NCBI GenBank assembly: GCA_029558835.1
Contig: JAKQDH010000121.1
Span: 62,001 to 126,000 of the forward strand
Source: Planctomycetota bacterium
GTDB lineage: Bacteria; Planctomycetota; Phycisphaerae; UBA1845
Direction: 5' to 3'
Length of the DNA stretch: 64,000 bases
Shown here: positions 15,736-25,413 of the stretch, piece by piece
Layout of the letters: every line of letters starts with the position of its first letter
Numbering within the stretch: the first letter of the stretch is position 1
The notes under the pieces: model-generated
The model's database searches: none
Told to the model about the DNA's origin: nothing
The model's input: only the letters and a program-made list of their open reading frames with translations
Made by a program: the position numbers and the translations under genes

Positions 15736-18294
15736 TCAACCGCCGGCCAGCAACTCCTCGAAGAGCACAAAGTCCATGAGATCGACATCGGCGTCGTTCT
15801 CCAGGTCCGCGCGGCCAAACGCCGTCGGGGTGCAGCCGCCGGGGGGAGTGGAGACGCCCGGCCCCGCCATGCAGGCGGCGAACACCGTGTAGTCGTTCAT
15901 GTCCACGTCCCCATCGGTGTCCAAGTCACCCGGGCAGGGTCCGTAGGCGGAAAGATCGCTTGCCACGAAGTCCGACGGGTATCCGTTGCCGGCCGAGATG
16001 CCCACCACGGCCGCCACCGCGTCCACCTGCAGCCACGTAAAGCGAATCGTCCCGTCGAAGAACATCTCGACCTGGATGTTATTCGAGTTCGTGGTGTTGT
16101 ATTCCGGAACGCCAATGTAAGTGACCACGGCCCGGTCGCTCAGTTGCTGCCGACGGATGGTCCCGCCGCCCGGCTTGCTCAGGTCGTGATAGAGCGGCGA
16201 CAGGCGCGGGATGGAGAAGTGCTCCGTGAGGGTCTCCGTCCAGTCATTGTCGGGTCCCGCAAACGTGATGTAGCCGTTATCGCAGATGTAGTACCCGCTG
16301 TACGACTGGCCGTAGGGCCCCACCCGGGCGCCCCCGGTCAGCGTCACGTTTTGACATGCGTCTTCCGCAAGGGTGACCAGGGTCCCACTGCTCGGGTCCA
16401 CCGGGAAGGCAGTCGCGGGCACGGCGCACAACTGGTAGTAATTCCCCGAGCCGTCCGGTGCCAGCGTTATGCTGGAGTAGTCCAGGTCGAACGGGTGCCC
16501 CGACGTGAACTGTTCGGTGAAGTAGTCCGCCTGCGCCATGGTGTGGAACCGGAACGCCGTCGAGTAACCGCCGGCGCCACAGGCGTTGCGCCCCGCCACG
16601 TGCCAGAAGTAGTCGGTGTCCGATTCCAGCATCTGGGCGACGACGTGGCTATTGCCGTCGACCTCGATCGCGTACACGACGGAACTGAACGCCGGGTCCG
16701 TCGCAATCTGGAGGTCGTAGTTCAACGCCTGCGGCAGCGTCTCCCACGTCAGGGTGGGTGTGCGCGAGACGTCCGAGGCATTGTGGGGCGGGCTGGTCAG
16801 GGTCACCGTTCCCGGCGGGCCGCTGGCAACGTGCAGTCCCAGCCGCGCGCCGCGCTGCAACGAAGGGGCAACTGCATTGAGGCGGATCTCGTATTGCCCC
16901 GGTGCCGCGCCCGCCAGGTTCCCGATGGTCAGGTGGGACGTGTACGGCGGCGGCAGCGAGTTCACGTCGAAACTCACGGTTGCCCCGGCAGGCACGCCCG
17001 CGGCACTGAGCGTAACCGCCTCGGTGAAAACCCCTGCTTCCTGGACCTCGATCACGTATACAGCTTCATTCGTGGGCGGCGAGCAGGTCCCCTGTGAAAC
17101 GGGATCGACCGCCAGATGGAACTCGTTGCGTTGCGGCAGCCGCAGGGCCGGGTCGCCCAGCAGGACGAACTCCTCCATGAAATTATGACAAACGGCAAGG
17201 TTGCTCGTCGGTTCGTGACTGTAGTTGCCGTCCCAGTTACCGTAGGTTTGCAGGAAACGGTACAGGCCGCGAAGATGCGCCGGACCCACCTCCCAGATGC
17301 CGTCGTCGAAAAACGCCGCGAAGAGGCCCTTCTCGTGATGGGTCGAGGGCTGCCACGCCTCGACGCTTCCCCAGTAGATGTAGGTCGAGGCGGAGATGTA
17401 GGCTGCCGACCCTTTGTTGGCCTGCCGAATCCACGTCTCGCCGAAGCACTCGCTCTGGGTGTAATCGGAGGTGTTGCACGACCACCCGCACACCAACCCG
17501 TACAGCCCGGTGTTGCTCAGCGCCTGCACGTTTGACTGCGTGAACGAGGGTCCCCACCAGCCGCTGGCGCTGCTGTGCCCGTAGTAGACGACCCACAGGC
17601 AGCCGCTGTTCACCGCCGCCGTCACCTGCGCCGTGCCGCCGCCGGCGCTCTGGTAGACCTTGATCCCAGTGTACCCGTTGGGCGTGAAAACGTTGTCGAT
17701 CACCCAGTTGTGCGTCAGGTCGGACATGCCCTGCGTATCGTTGTTGGCCAGAAAGGCTCCGCGCATCACGTAGTTGGGATCCGGGTACGCATCGAGTGCG
17801 CCCTCGACGTACCGGGTCTTGGTGACAACGTTCTGCAACTGCTGCACGGACGACACGGCCAGGCGGCCCACCGGGATGTCCGGATACCAGGCGACTCCCC
17901 CCGGCATGCACCCGTACGGATGGTCCGTCGGGGCGGCCTTGTCACCGGTCCCGTTGAAGTAAGGGATCGTATTCGAAGTGGAGGTGAAGCCGCTGGTATC
18001 CCCGATCAGAACGATGTAACTGGGCGGATTGGACCCGTACCACAGACTCTCAATGTAGCTCTTGATCGTCGTGTTACTGGTGCCGGCCGGCACCACATAG
18101 GTCGCAACGCTCAGACCCGTGGCGGCGCGGTGAGTGGCCAGCTCCGTGAGGGGCGCCGACCCCGCATAATCAGGTGGCGTGACGATCAGGTAGTGCCCGC
18201 CCTCCGCCACCGGCACCATGACGACCACCACGAGCAGCGTCACGAGCGTCCGCACCCATTCTCCCCCCTGCTCCCTGCATGTCGTTGCGTTCAC
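15736..18294 (-). CDS. Secreted C25 (gingipain-type) cysteine peptidase-like protein 1, dockerin-ended
   Basis: The protein has 852 residues from GTG 18294 (GGAGGAG upstream); GTG 18255 is an alternative. A signal peptide with core LVTLLVVVVMV is followed at once by the catalytic domain: HYLIVTPPDY, VLIGDTSG, the His of YYGHSS (about 240) and the Cys of GWSCNT (about 272). That His-Cys spacing is that of gingipains. An Ig-like and a fibronectin type III-like region follow, then a beta-rich domain and two dockerin-like calcium repeats (DLDTDGDVDMNDY and DLENDADVDLMDF). Unlike the third paralogue it lacks a propeptide. It is exported; surface anchoring through the dockerin is inference. Confidence 0.83.
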   Translation of the reverse strand: MNATTCREQGGEWVRTLVTLLVVVVMVPVAEGGHYLIVTPPDYAGSAPLTELATHRAATGLSVATYVVPAGTSNTTIKSYIESLWYGSNPPSYIVLIGDTSGFTSTSNTIPYFNGTGDKAAPTDHPYGCMPGGVAWYPDIPVGRLAVSSVQQLQNVVTKTRYVEGALDAYPDPNYVMRGAFLANNDTQGMSDLTHNWVIDNVFTPNGYTGIKVYQSAGGGTAQVTAAVNSGCLWVVYYGHSSASGWWGPSFTQSNVQALSNTGLYGLVCGWSCNTSDYTQSECFGETWIRQANKGSAAYISASTYIYWGSVEAWQPSTHHEKGLFAAFFDDGIWEVGPAHLRGLYRFLQTYGNWDGNYSHEPTSNLAVCHNFMEEFVLLGDPALRLPQRNEFHLAVDPVSQGTCSPPTNEAVYVIEVQEAGVFTEAVTLSAAGVPAGATVSFDVNSLPPPYTSHLTIGNLAGAAPGQYEIRLNAVAPSLQRGARLGLHVASGPPGTVTLTSPPHNASDVSRTPTLTWETLPQALNYDLQIATDPAFSSVVYAIEVDGNSHVVAQMLESDTDYFWHVAGRNACGAGGYSTAFRFHTMAQADYFTEQFTSGHPFDLDYSSITLAPDGSGNYYQLCAVPATAFPVDPSSGTLVTLAEDACQNVTLTGGARVGPYGQSYSGYYICDNGYITFAGPDNDWTETLTEHFSIPRLSPLYHDLSKPGGGTIRRQQLSDRAVVTYIGVPEYNTTNSNNIQVEMFFDGTIRFTWLQVDAVAAVVGISAGNGYPSDFVASDLSAYGPCPGDLDTDGDVDMNDYTVFAACMAGPGVSTPPGGCTPTAFGRADLENDADVDLMDFVLFEELLAGG

Positions 18295-18447
18295 GAGAAT
18301 TCTCCTCCCCCACACAACAAATCCAGCGGTGCCCCGGCGCACCCGTCCTCTGGTGCGCCTGACTGCGGCCCTGATCCTCCGGTCTGAACTTGCCCTCCGT
18401 CATCTCGGCCATTGCCCACCGGACAGGCACCGGCCTTGACCGTGCGT

Positions 18448-21400
18448 TCACTCGCCCGTGAACAGCACCGCGAAGAGCAGGAAGTCACCTAAGTCCACGT
18501 CCCCGTCGCCATCAAGATCGGCTACGGCAAAATCATCCGTCGAGCAGCCCGGCGGGGGGGCAAACTGGCCCGGTCCGGCCAGGCAGGCAGCCCAGCTCTC
18601 GTAGTCGCTCCAGTCCACGTCCGCGTCCCCGTCAAAATCAGCCGGTCCGTACGGAATGCAGGCGCGCTCGTACACGTGCGCGCCGGGCGTCGTGCGGGTC
18701 AGCAGCAGCTCCGTCGGGTCACCCTGACTCGCACCCAGGCTGCCCACCCCGCCGAACATCCATCCCGCCGCGTCGAAGGCACCGTCGTTCCCCGTGTTGA
18801 CGCCGGGCAGACGGTAGGAGTACCCCTCCGTGCACTCCCAGTCCTCCCCCGTCCCGTCGGTGCCGAAGACGCCGTAGATGTCCACCAGATGGGAGCCGTC
18901 GGCCGTGTCCGTGAGCAGGTAGCGATCATCGCCGTCCCCCAGCGGTACCGCCGTCTCAAAGCCCGGTTGCGTTCCATAGATGAACTGGTACGCGTTGGCG
19001 CACTCGCCGTTCTGTGTTGAGTTGATCACCAGCTTCTCGCCGGGCCCGATTACCACGCCGCTCAGGTCGATGTCCACGTCGACGTCCGCGCTGCCGTCCA
19101 TCTGCACGATCACACCGCCCTCGAAAAACGCGAACGGCTGCAAGCCGGTATTCGTGATCTCGATCCAGCGCGGACAACTGCCGCTTTCGGCGCCGTGGAC
19201 CACCTCGCTGATCAGCAGGCACACCGAATCATACTCGAGGCACGGATCGGGATTGCAGCCCGTTCCCGCCCCGTGATACACCCCGCCCAGGCCCGCACAC
19301 TGCCCCTCGGTGAGGACCGAGCACGCCTCCCCCACGCAGCAGGCGCCCGTAATCAGGTCTCCCTCGAACGTCACTTCACTCAGCATCATGTAGCGAGACG
19401 TCGTGAACTGCGCATCCTGCAGCGTCAGGGCCAGCGTGTCGCCGGTCATTCCCAGGTTGGAGAAAGTCGCCGCAAACGGCGCGTTATCCGGCGGGTCCGT
19501 CACCGGGAACTGCACATTCACCCCGCCCATGTTGAGCGTCACGTGGGACGGCGGTACCACGCCGCCGCCGCCGCCCGAGTCGTCTACGTGGATGGTCACC
19601 GCATGGAGGTTCACGTTGCCGGCAAAGTGGAACGTGATGGTCGGCTGAATGGACTTCCAGCCCACATAGGGGAGGTTCGTACTGTTCCAGTGCTGGGTGG
19701 CCACCACGCCGTCCGTCAAGTCTCCCAACCCGCCGCTGAGCGGCGCGAGGGGGACGGTGTTGTTACCGCTGCCGTTGTACAGGTCATCGAAATAGCTGTA
19801 GGTCCCCGTTTCGCCGTTGAGCAGGTCATAACTTGTGGCCTGCAACACGCTGACGGTGCTGAACAGAAACGCCGAGCCGTAGCTGCCCTGTCCACAGGCA
19901 TTGACGGCGCGCACGCGCCAGTAATAGGGAGTGGCCGGGTTGAGCGCCGTCGTCAGGGTGTGGCTCGTGCCCGTCACGCTGGCCGTGTAGACAACCGTGG
20001 CGAAACCCGGATCGGCGGCCACTTGCACGTCGTACCCGCTGGCTCCCGAGGAGGCCGTCCACACCAACTCCGGCTTCAGGGCGACGCCAGACGCCCCGTG
20101 GGGCGGGCTGCTCGGCGCCACCGGGTCCGGGATCCCGTGCGCTACGCGCAACACGACGTTCGTGGAGCGCTGCATCGAGGCCGAGGTGCCGGTGACCACG
20201 ATGCTGTACTCGCCGGCGGCCACGGCACCCAGGTTGCCTACGGTCAGCACCGATGTGAACGGTGGGGCCAGGCCGTTGACGGTGAAACCGGACGTTGCGC
20301 CCGCCGGCAGGCTGCTGGCGCCCAGCGTCACCGCCTCCGAGAAACTCCCCAGTTTTCCCACGTTGATCGTGTACTCGGCCGCCTGCGCCGGTGGGCAACA
20401 GAGTGCCTGCGTGGTCGGGTTGCTCGCCAACGTGAAGCCATTGGGCTGCGGCAGGCACAGGCTGGGGTCGCCCAGCAGCACGAACTCCTCAAGGAAGTCG
20501 TGGCAGTGGTCGAGGTTCTGCGCGGGCACATGCAGGTAGTTGCCGTCCCACTGCCCGTGCTCCCGCAGGAAACGATACAGGGCGGTCACCCACGCCGGAC
20601 CGACCTGCCAGATGTCCTTCTCGAAGAACGACGCGAAGAAGGCCTTCTCCAGGACCGTGGACGGCATCCATTCCTCCGCGCTGCCCCAGTAAATGTAGTC
20701 GGAGGCGGACAGGTACGCCGCCGCCCCCTTGTTCGCCGCTCGGATCCACGTCTCCCCGAAGCACTCGTCATAGCTGAAGTGCGCGGTGTTGCAGGACCAA
20801 CCGCACACCAGCCCGTACAGGCCGGCGTTGCTCAGGGCATTCACGTTGTTCTGGTCGAACGCGGGTGCCCACCAGCCGGAGGAGCCGCTGTGCCCGTAGT
20901 AGACCGTCCACAGGCATCCGTTATTGACGGCCGCCGTGACGTGCGCCGTGTTGCCTCCCTGGCTTTCATAAATCCTGATCCCCGTATACCCGCGCGGCGT
21001 CAAGTAGGTGTTAATGACCCAATCGTGGGTCGGGTCGGCCATGCCCTGAGTGCTGTTGTTGGCCAGGAACGCCCCGCGCGTCACGTACTCGGGATCGGAG
21101 AAGTTGCCCGCCTCCACGAACAGCGTTTTGTCCACGACGTTCTGCAACTGGGCCACCGAGGCCACCGCGAAGCGCCCCACGGGGATCGACGGGTACCAGC
21201 TCAGGCGGTCCGGCATGCAGCCGTAGGGCCAGTCGGTCGTGGCCCCCCGGCTGCCCGTACCGATGAAGTGGGGGATCGTATTGGACGTGGAAGAGGAGCC
21301 CGCCGTATCACCCACAATCAGGATGAACTTGGGCTCCTGCAGGGTGTTCCACAGACTCACCACGTAGTTCCTGATGGCCGTGTTCGTCGTGCCGCTGGTC

Positions 21401-21612
21401 ACCTGGTAGACCGACACGGTGTAGCCTTGGGCGCTCTTGGCGTTGACGAACTGCGTCAGCGGCGCCGTATCGTTGTACGCCGGCGGGACGATGATCAGGT
21501 AGTTACCCCCCCGCTCCGGGGCACCGTGGCCGCTCGATACCACGAAGCCAAGAGTAAGCACCACCGCCAGAAGAGACCGGCGCCCCCGTTCCCTTGCCCT
21601 GTCATGCTGCAT
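18448..21612 (-). CDS. Secreted C25 peptidase-like protein 2 with lamin-tail and dockerin domains
   Basis: The protein has 1054 residues from ATG 21612 (GGGAGAGGACC upstream). The order is: signal peptide, C25 domain with His in YYGHSG (about 241) and Cys in GWSCNT (about 273), Ig-like and fibronectin-like regions, an F5/8-like segment (LTDGVVATQHW...YMMLSEVTF), a cysteine knot-like stretch (GACCVGEACSVL...NPDPC), a lamin-tail domain (CLLISEV..WIEITNTGLQP) near 806-990, and paired dockerin repeats (DFDGDADVDWSDY, DLDGDGDVDLGDF). There is no propeptide. It is the middle of three tandem paralogues, with 64-153 bases between genes. Confidence 0.84.
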   Translation of the reverse strand: MQHDRARERGRRSLLAVVLTLGFVVSSGHGAPERGGNYLIIVPPAYNDTAPLTQFVNAKSAQGYTVSVYQVTSGTTNTAIRNYVVSLWNTLQEPKFILIVGDTAGSSSTSNTIPHFIGTGSRGATTDWPYGCMPDRLSWYPSIPVGRFAVASVAQLQNVVDKTLFVEAGNFSDPEYVTRGAFLANNSTQGMADPTHDWVINTYLTPRGYTGIRIYESQGGNTAHVTAAVNNGCLWTVYYGHSGSSGWWAPAFDQNNVNALSNAGLYGLVCGWSCNTAHFSYDECFGETWIRAANKGAAAYLSASDYIYWGSAEEWMPSTVLEKAFFASFFEKDIWQVGPAWVTALYRFLREHGQWDGNYLHVPAQNLDHCHDFLEEFVLLGDPSLCLPQPNGFTLASNPTTQALCCPPAQAAEYTINVGKLGSFSEAVTLGASSLPAGATSGFTVNGLAPPFTSVLTVGNLGAVAAGEYSIVVTGTSASMQRSTNVVLRVAHGIPDPVAPSSPPHGASGVALKPELVWTASSGASGYDVQVAADPGFATVVYTASVTGTSHTLTTALNPATPYYWRVRAVNACGQGSYGSAFLFSTVSVLQATSYDLLNGETGTYSYFDDLYNGSGNNTVPLAPLSGGLGDLTDGVVATQHWNSTNLPYVGWKSIQPTITFHFAGNVNLHAVTIHVDDSGGGGGVVPPSHVTLNMGGVNVQFPVTDPPDNAPFAATFSNLGMTGDTLALTLQDAQFTTSRYMMLSEVTFEGDLITGACCVGEACSVLTEGQCAGLGGVYHGAGTGCNPDPCLEYDSVCLLISEVVHGAESGSCPRWIEITNTGLQPFAFFEGGVIVQMDGSADVDVDIDLSGVVIGPGEKLVINSTQNGECANAYQFIYGTQPGFETAVPLGDGDDRYLLTDTADGSHLVDIYGVFGTDGTGEDWECTEGYSYRLPGVNTGNDGAFDAAGWMFGGVGSLGASQGDPTELLLTRTTPGAHVYERACIPYGPADFDGDADVDWSDYESWAACLAGPGQFAPPPGCSTDDFAVADLDGDGDVDLGDFLLFAVLFTGE

Positions 21613-21675
21613 GGTCCTCTCCCGCCTCTTGCACCTCGACTTGCCGCCGACGGGACATCGCGTCCCGCCGCGCTT

Positions 21676-24600
21676 TCACCGCTGCTCACCCGTGAATGCC
21701 AGGGTGAACAGGTCAAAATCCCCAAGGTCAACGTCCTTGTCCGCATCCAGATCCGCCGCGTAGAAGTCGGCGGGATCGCACTCCTTGGGCGGTACGTAAT
21801 TGTCAGGACCGCCCATGCACAGAGCGTAGATGCCGTAGTCCGCCAGGTCGACGTCACCGTCATGATCGAAGTCGCCCGGCACCGGCGTGCCACAGTGTTC
21901 ATCAAACGTGTGCACGAACGGGTGGGTCCGTCGGAGCAGCAGCTCGGTAGGATTGCCCTGCCCCGGACCGAGGCTGCCGACCCCGCCGTAGTACCATTCA
22001 TAAGGGTCGAACACGCCGCCGTTGCCGCTGTTGACGTTCGACATACGGTACGAATACCCGTCGGTGTACTCCCAGAACGTTCCCTTGCCGTCCACGCCGA
22101 ACATGCCGTAAATGTCCAGCAGGTGGGATCCGTCGGCCTTGTCGGTCAGGATGTAGCGGTCGTTGCCGTCGCCGAAGGGCGCGCTTGTCTCCAGATCGGC
22201 GGGCACGCCGTAAATGAAGGGGAACGCCCCGCCGCAGTTGCCGCCCTGGGTCGAGTTGATCACAAACGCCTGTCCCGCCGCAATCGTCACACCCGTCAGA
22301 TCGACGTCCACGGTGACGTCGTTGCTGCCGTCGGTCTGGACGATGATCCCGCCCTCCAGGAAGGAGAAGTTGCGGTAGCCGGTGTTGGTGATCTCGATCC
22401 AGCGCGGGCAACTGCCGCTCTCGGCGCCCATTACCACCTCGCTGATGATGAGACATTCCGGCTCATAGACGGCGCAGGGGTTCGGATCACAGGTCGTCCA
22501 ATCACCCTGATACTCCCCGTTTACCGTCGCGCAGGCGGGGGCACTCAAGACCTCGCACGTCCCGCCCTGGCAGCAGGCTCCCTGCACAACCTTCCCCTGG
22601 CACTGGATCTCGCTGAGCATGATCCACAAGCCCGCATGATAGTCGGCGAGCGTGAGTTCCAGCGTATCACCGGTCAGGTCCAGATTGGTGAAGGACACCG
22701 TGAACGGCTTGTTGCCGGGCGGCGGCTCGGTAATGTTGAACTGCCGGGTCACGCCCCCCATCACCAGTGTGGCATCGTGGGGCGGAAACACCGCCTCGAA
22801 ACCACCTGAGCCGTCCACCGACACCAGAACCGCCCCCAGCCATACCGGTTGTCCGAAGTGGATCGTTATGGTGGGGTTGATCGTGTTCCAGCCGACATAG
22901 GGCGCGGGGGTGTTGTTGGCGTGCTGGGTCGCGCGAATGCCGTCCGTCAGCTTCCCGACGCCATTGCGCAAGAGCGCCAGCGGCACGCCGGGATCACCGT
23001 CGCCATTGTAACCTTCATCCAGGAAGCCCACCGCGCAGCCATTGAGCATATCATAGGCCGCGGGGACCAACTCGGTGAGTGTCGTGAACTCGAACGGTTC
23101 CGAGAAGTCACCCAGCCCACAGCCGTTGCCGGCCCGCACCCGCCAGTAGAAGTGGCCCAACAGACCTGCCTCCCCGGGATAGGCGTGGCTGGTGGCCATC
23201 ACGTTCGCCGTGTAGACGACGTCGGTGAATTGCTCATCGGTGGCCACCTGCAGCGTGTAGTCAATCCCCTGCGTCGCGGATTGCCAGGTGAACTCCGGGT
23301 TCAGCACGACGTCGGAGGCGTGATCCGGCGGGCTCGCCAGGGTGACGGGTCCGGGCGCGGCGCTGGCCAGTCCCAGGCGTACGTTCTTTCGGCGCTCCAG
23401 CCCGCCGCCCGCGCCGGTGATCTCGAGCGCGTAGTTGCCCGGCGTGGCCTGGTTGAGGGCGTTGACCGTCATCACGGTGGTGAAGGGCGCGGGCAGGTCG
23501 TTGATGCTGAAATCCACGGTGGTGCCGGCGGGCTGCCCGGCGGCACTGAGCGTGACGGGCGCCGCGAAATCTCCTACCGTGCCCACCTCGATGGTGTAAC
23601 TCGCCGAGACGGCAGGCGGGGCACAGACGTCCCGGGCATCGGGTTGCACGGTGAGCATGAAGGCGTTGGGCATGGGCACTCGCAACGAGGGGTCACCCAG
23701 CAGGTTGAACATCTCGAAGTAGTCACGCGTGACCGGATTCTGCGGTCCGTACTTGGCCAGCAGGTCCAGCAGCACCGCCTGCCAGGCACGCCCGATTTCC
23801 CGCACGCCGTCGTCGTACAACGCCGTGAAGAGGAACTTCTCGAGATCGCCGGCCTCCGTCCACGGCGGACTCAGCCAGTAGAGGAACTCACTGGCGGCGT
23901 AGACCGCTGCCGCACCCTTGTTGGCTTGGATCAACCAGGTTTCCCCGAAACACTCCTCGACCGTGAAATCGCCGGCGTTGCAACTGATGCTCAGGTGGAA
24001 CGGGTACTTGCCGCTGTTGGTCAGATTGCGTATGTCGCTCTTGCGCAACGCCGGAGCGTGCCAGCCATTCGTGTCGCTGTGGCCGTAGTAGATCACGTAG
24101 ACACTGCCCTCATTGAGCGCTGCCCGGACGGTGGTGGGGTTGGCAAAGTAGGTGCGCGTGTAGAGCTTGTTGGACAGGTAATCGCGCGGTTCCAGATAGG
24201 TGTCGATCACCCAGTTGTGGGTGTCCTCGTCACCGCAGTCGTCATCGGGCCCGGCCACGAACGCCGCCCGGCGCACGAAGTCCGGGTCCGCGAACACGCC
24301 ACCGGCCACGTGCAGCGTCTTGTCCACCACCGCCTGCAACTGCCCCTCCGAGCGCACGCTGAAGCGGCCCAAGGCGATGTCGGGGTACCAGTCGTTCGCG
24401 CCGTCCATGCACACGTAGGGCAGGTCCGTCGGCGATGCCTTGGCCCCGCCGCCGACCCACGCCGGAATCGCGTCGGCGTCGCCGACGAGCAACACGTAGT
24501 CCGGAGGATTCGCGGAGAAGTACTGGCTCTCGATGTAGGTCTTGATGTCCGCCGCGGTCGTCCCCGGCGGTACACTATAGGTCGTCACGTCGAAGCCGGC

Positions 24601-25413
24601 GGCCGTCTTAGCGCTTGCGAACTGGGCGAGCGGGGCGCTCGCGGCAAACGCCTGGGCGGCCACGATCAGGTAGTTACCCGTGTCCCGCGATGGCTGTCCC
24701 CCGGTCCGAGCGTTCAGCAACCTCGCGTTCAGGCCCGGCAAGGGCTCCAGGCGCCGCCCCTCGGCCGGCTGCCCGCTGAAGCTGATCGCCACGCGTACAT
24801 CGTCGCGCACGGTCAGGGTCCCGTTCAGCGGCTCGTAGTCCACCGGCTGAACCTCGAGCAGGAACACGCGCTGGCCGCGCATTCTCCCCAATTCACGCAC
24901 GACCGCGCGCTCCATCCCGCTGACCGATCCGCACGCGTAGGCAGCCTCCTGGTAGTGGAAGCGCGTCCGCTCCACCGGCGGCGCATCCTCCGCCACCGGA
25001 GCCTGGACCGGCATCACTCGCGTTGGCAAGCCCAACATCCCAAGACTCACGGTGGTCGGCGGCCCGGCCGACACCTCCACCCCAACCGCCACGCCGTCCG
25101 GTGCGGCGAACAGCGCGCGCAACACCGGCAGGCCCGGTTCCCCCGCCACTCCGCCGATGGCCGTCGCCGGTGCTGTGACCAGCACAAAGGGTCCCTGCGG
25201 CGTGTCGTAGCGGGTCAGTTCGACGCCGGGGAGGTTACAACTCACTTCCAGCCGAGTGGCCTCGCCACTTACGACCGCGACTTGCGCTGCTCGGGGAGTT
25301 GCTCCCGCGCCGTCCGCAGCCGGCAGCCAGATTCCCGCCGAAGCGTTGGAGACCATGGCCAAGCCGACGGCCGCGGCCACCACGCGCAGCACCCACCGTC
25401 TCACGATCAGCAT
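21676..25413 (-). CDS. Secreted C25 peptidase-like protein 3, with propeptide, lamin-tail and dockerin domains
   Basis: The protein has 1245 residues from ATG 25413, six bases after GGAGGAGGG. It has a signal peptide, then about 220 residues of a gingipain-type propeptide (VELTRYDTPQGPFVLV, GEPGLPVLRALFAAPDG), absent from its two neighbours. The C25 domain follows with His of YYGHSD (about 445) and Cys of SISCNAGDF (about 478). Next come Ig-like and fibronectin-like parts, an F5/8-like domain, a Cys-rich GACCQGGTCEVL motif, a lamin-tail domain and two dockerin-like repeats (DFDHDGDVDLADY, DLDADKDVDLGDF). It is first in the minus-strand series and the only one that looks like a zymogen. Confidence 0.86.
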   Translation of the reverse strand: MLIVRRWVLRVVAAAVGLAMVSNASAGIWLPAADGAGATPRAAQVAVVSGEATRLEVSCNLPGVELTRYDTPQGPFVLVTAPATAIGGVAGEPGLPVLRALFAAPDGVAVGVEVSAGPPTTVSLGMLGLPTRVMPVQAPVAEDAPPVERTRFHYQEAAYACGSVSGMERAVVRELGRMRGQRVFLLEVQPVDYEPLNGTLTVRDDVRVAISFSGQPAEGRRLEPLPGLNARLLNARTGGQPSRDTGNYLIVAAQAFAASAPLAQFASAKTAAGFDVTTYSVPPGTTAADIKTYIESQYFSANPPDYVLLVGDADAIPAWVGGGAKASPTDLPYVCMDGANDWYPDIALGRFSVRSEGQLQAVVDKTLHVAGGVFADPDFVRRAAFVAGPDDDCGDEDTHNWVIDTYLEPRDYLSNKLYTRTYFANPTTVRAALNEGSVYVIYYGHSDTNGWHAPALRKSDIRNLTNSGKYPFHLSISCNAGDFTVEECFGETWLIQANKGAAAVYAASEFLYWLSPPWTEAGDLEKFLFTALYDDGVREIGRAWQAVLLDLLAKYGPQNPVTRDYFEMFNLLGDPSLRVPMPNAFMLTVQPDARDVCAPPAVSASYTIEVGTVGDFAAPVTLSAAGQPAGTTVDFSINDLPAPFTTVMTVNALNQATPGNYALEITGAGGGLERRKNVRLGLASAAPGPVTLASPPDHASDVVLNPEFTWQSATQGIDYTLQVATDEQFTDVVYTANVMATSHAYPGEAGLLGHFYWRVRAGNGCGLGDFSEPFEFTTLTELVPAAYDMLNGCAVGFLDEGYNGDGDPGVPLALLRNGVGKLTDGIRATQHANNTPAPYVGWNTINPTITIHFGQPVWLGAVLVSVDGSGGFEAVFPPHDATLVMGGVTRQFNITEPPPGNKPFTVSFTNLDLTGDTLELTLADYHAGLWIMLSEIQCQGKVVQGACCQGGTCEVLSAPACATVNGEYQGDWTTCDPNPCAVYEPECLIISEVVMGAESGSCPRWIEITNTGYRNFSFLEGGIIVQTDGSNDVTVDVDLTGVTIAAGQAFVINSTQGGNCGGAFPFIYGVPADLETSAPFGDGNDRYILTDKADGSHLLDIYGMFGVDGKGTFWEYTDGYSYRMSNVNSGNGGVFDPYEWYYGGVGSLGPGQGNPTELLLRRTHPFVHTFDEHCGTPVPGDFDHDGDVDLADYGIYALCMGGPDNYVPPKECDPADFYAADLDADKDVDLGDFDLFTLAFTGEQR

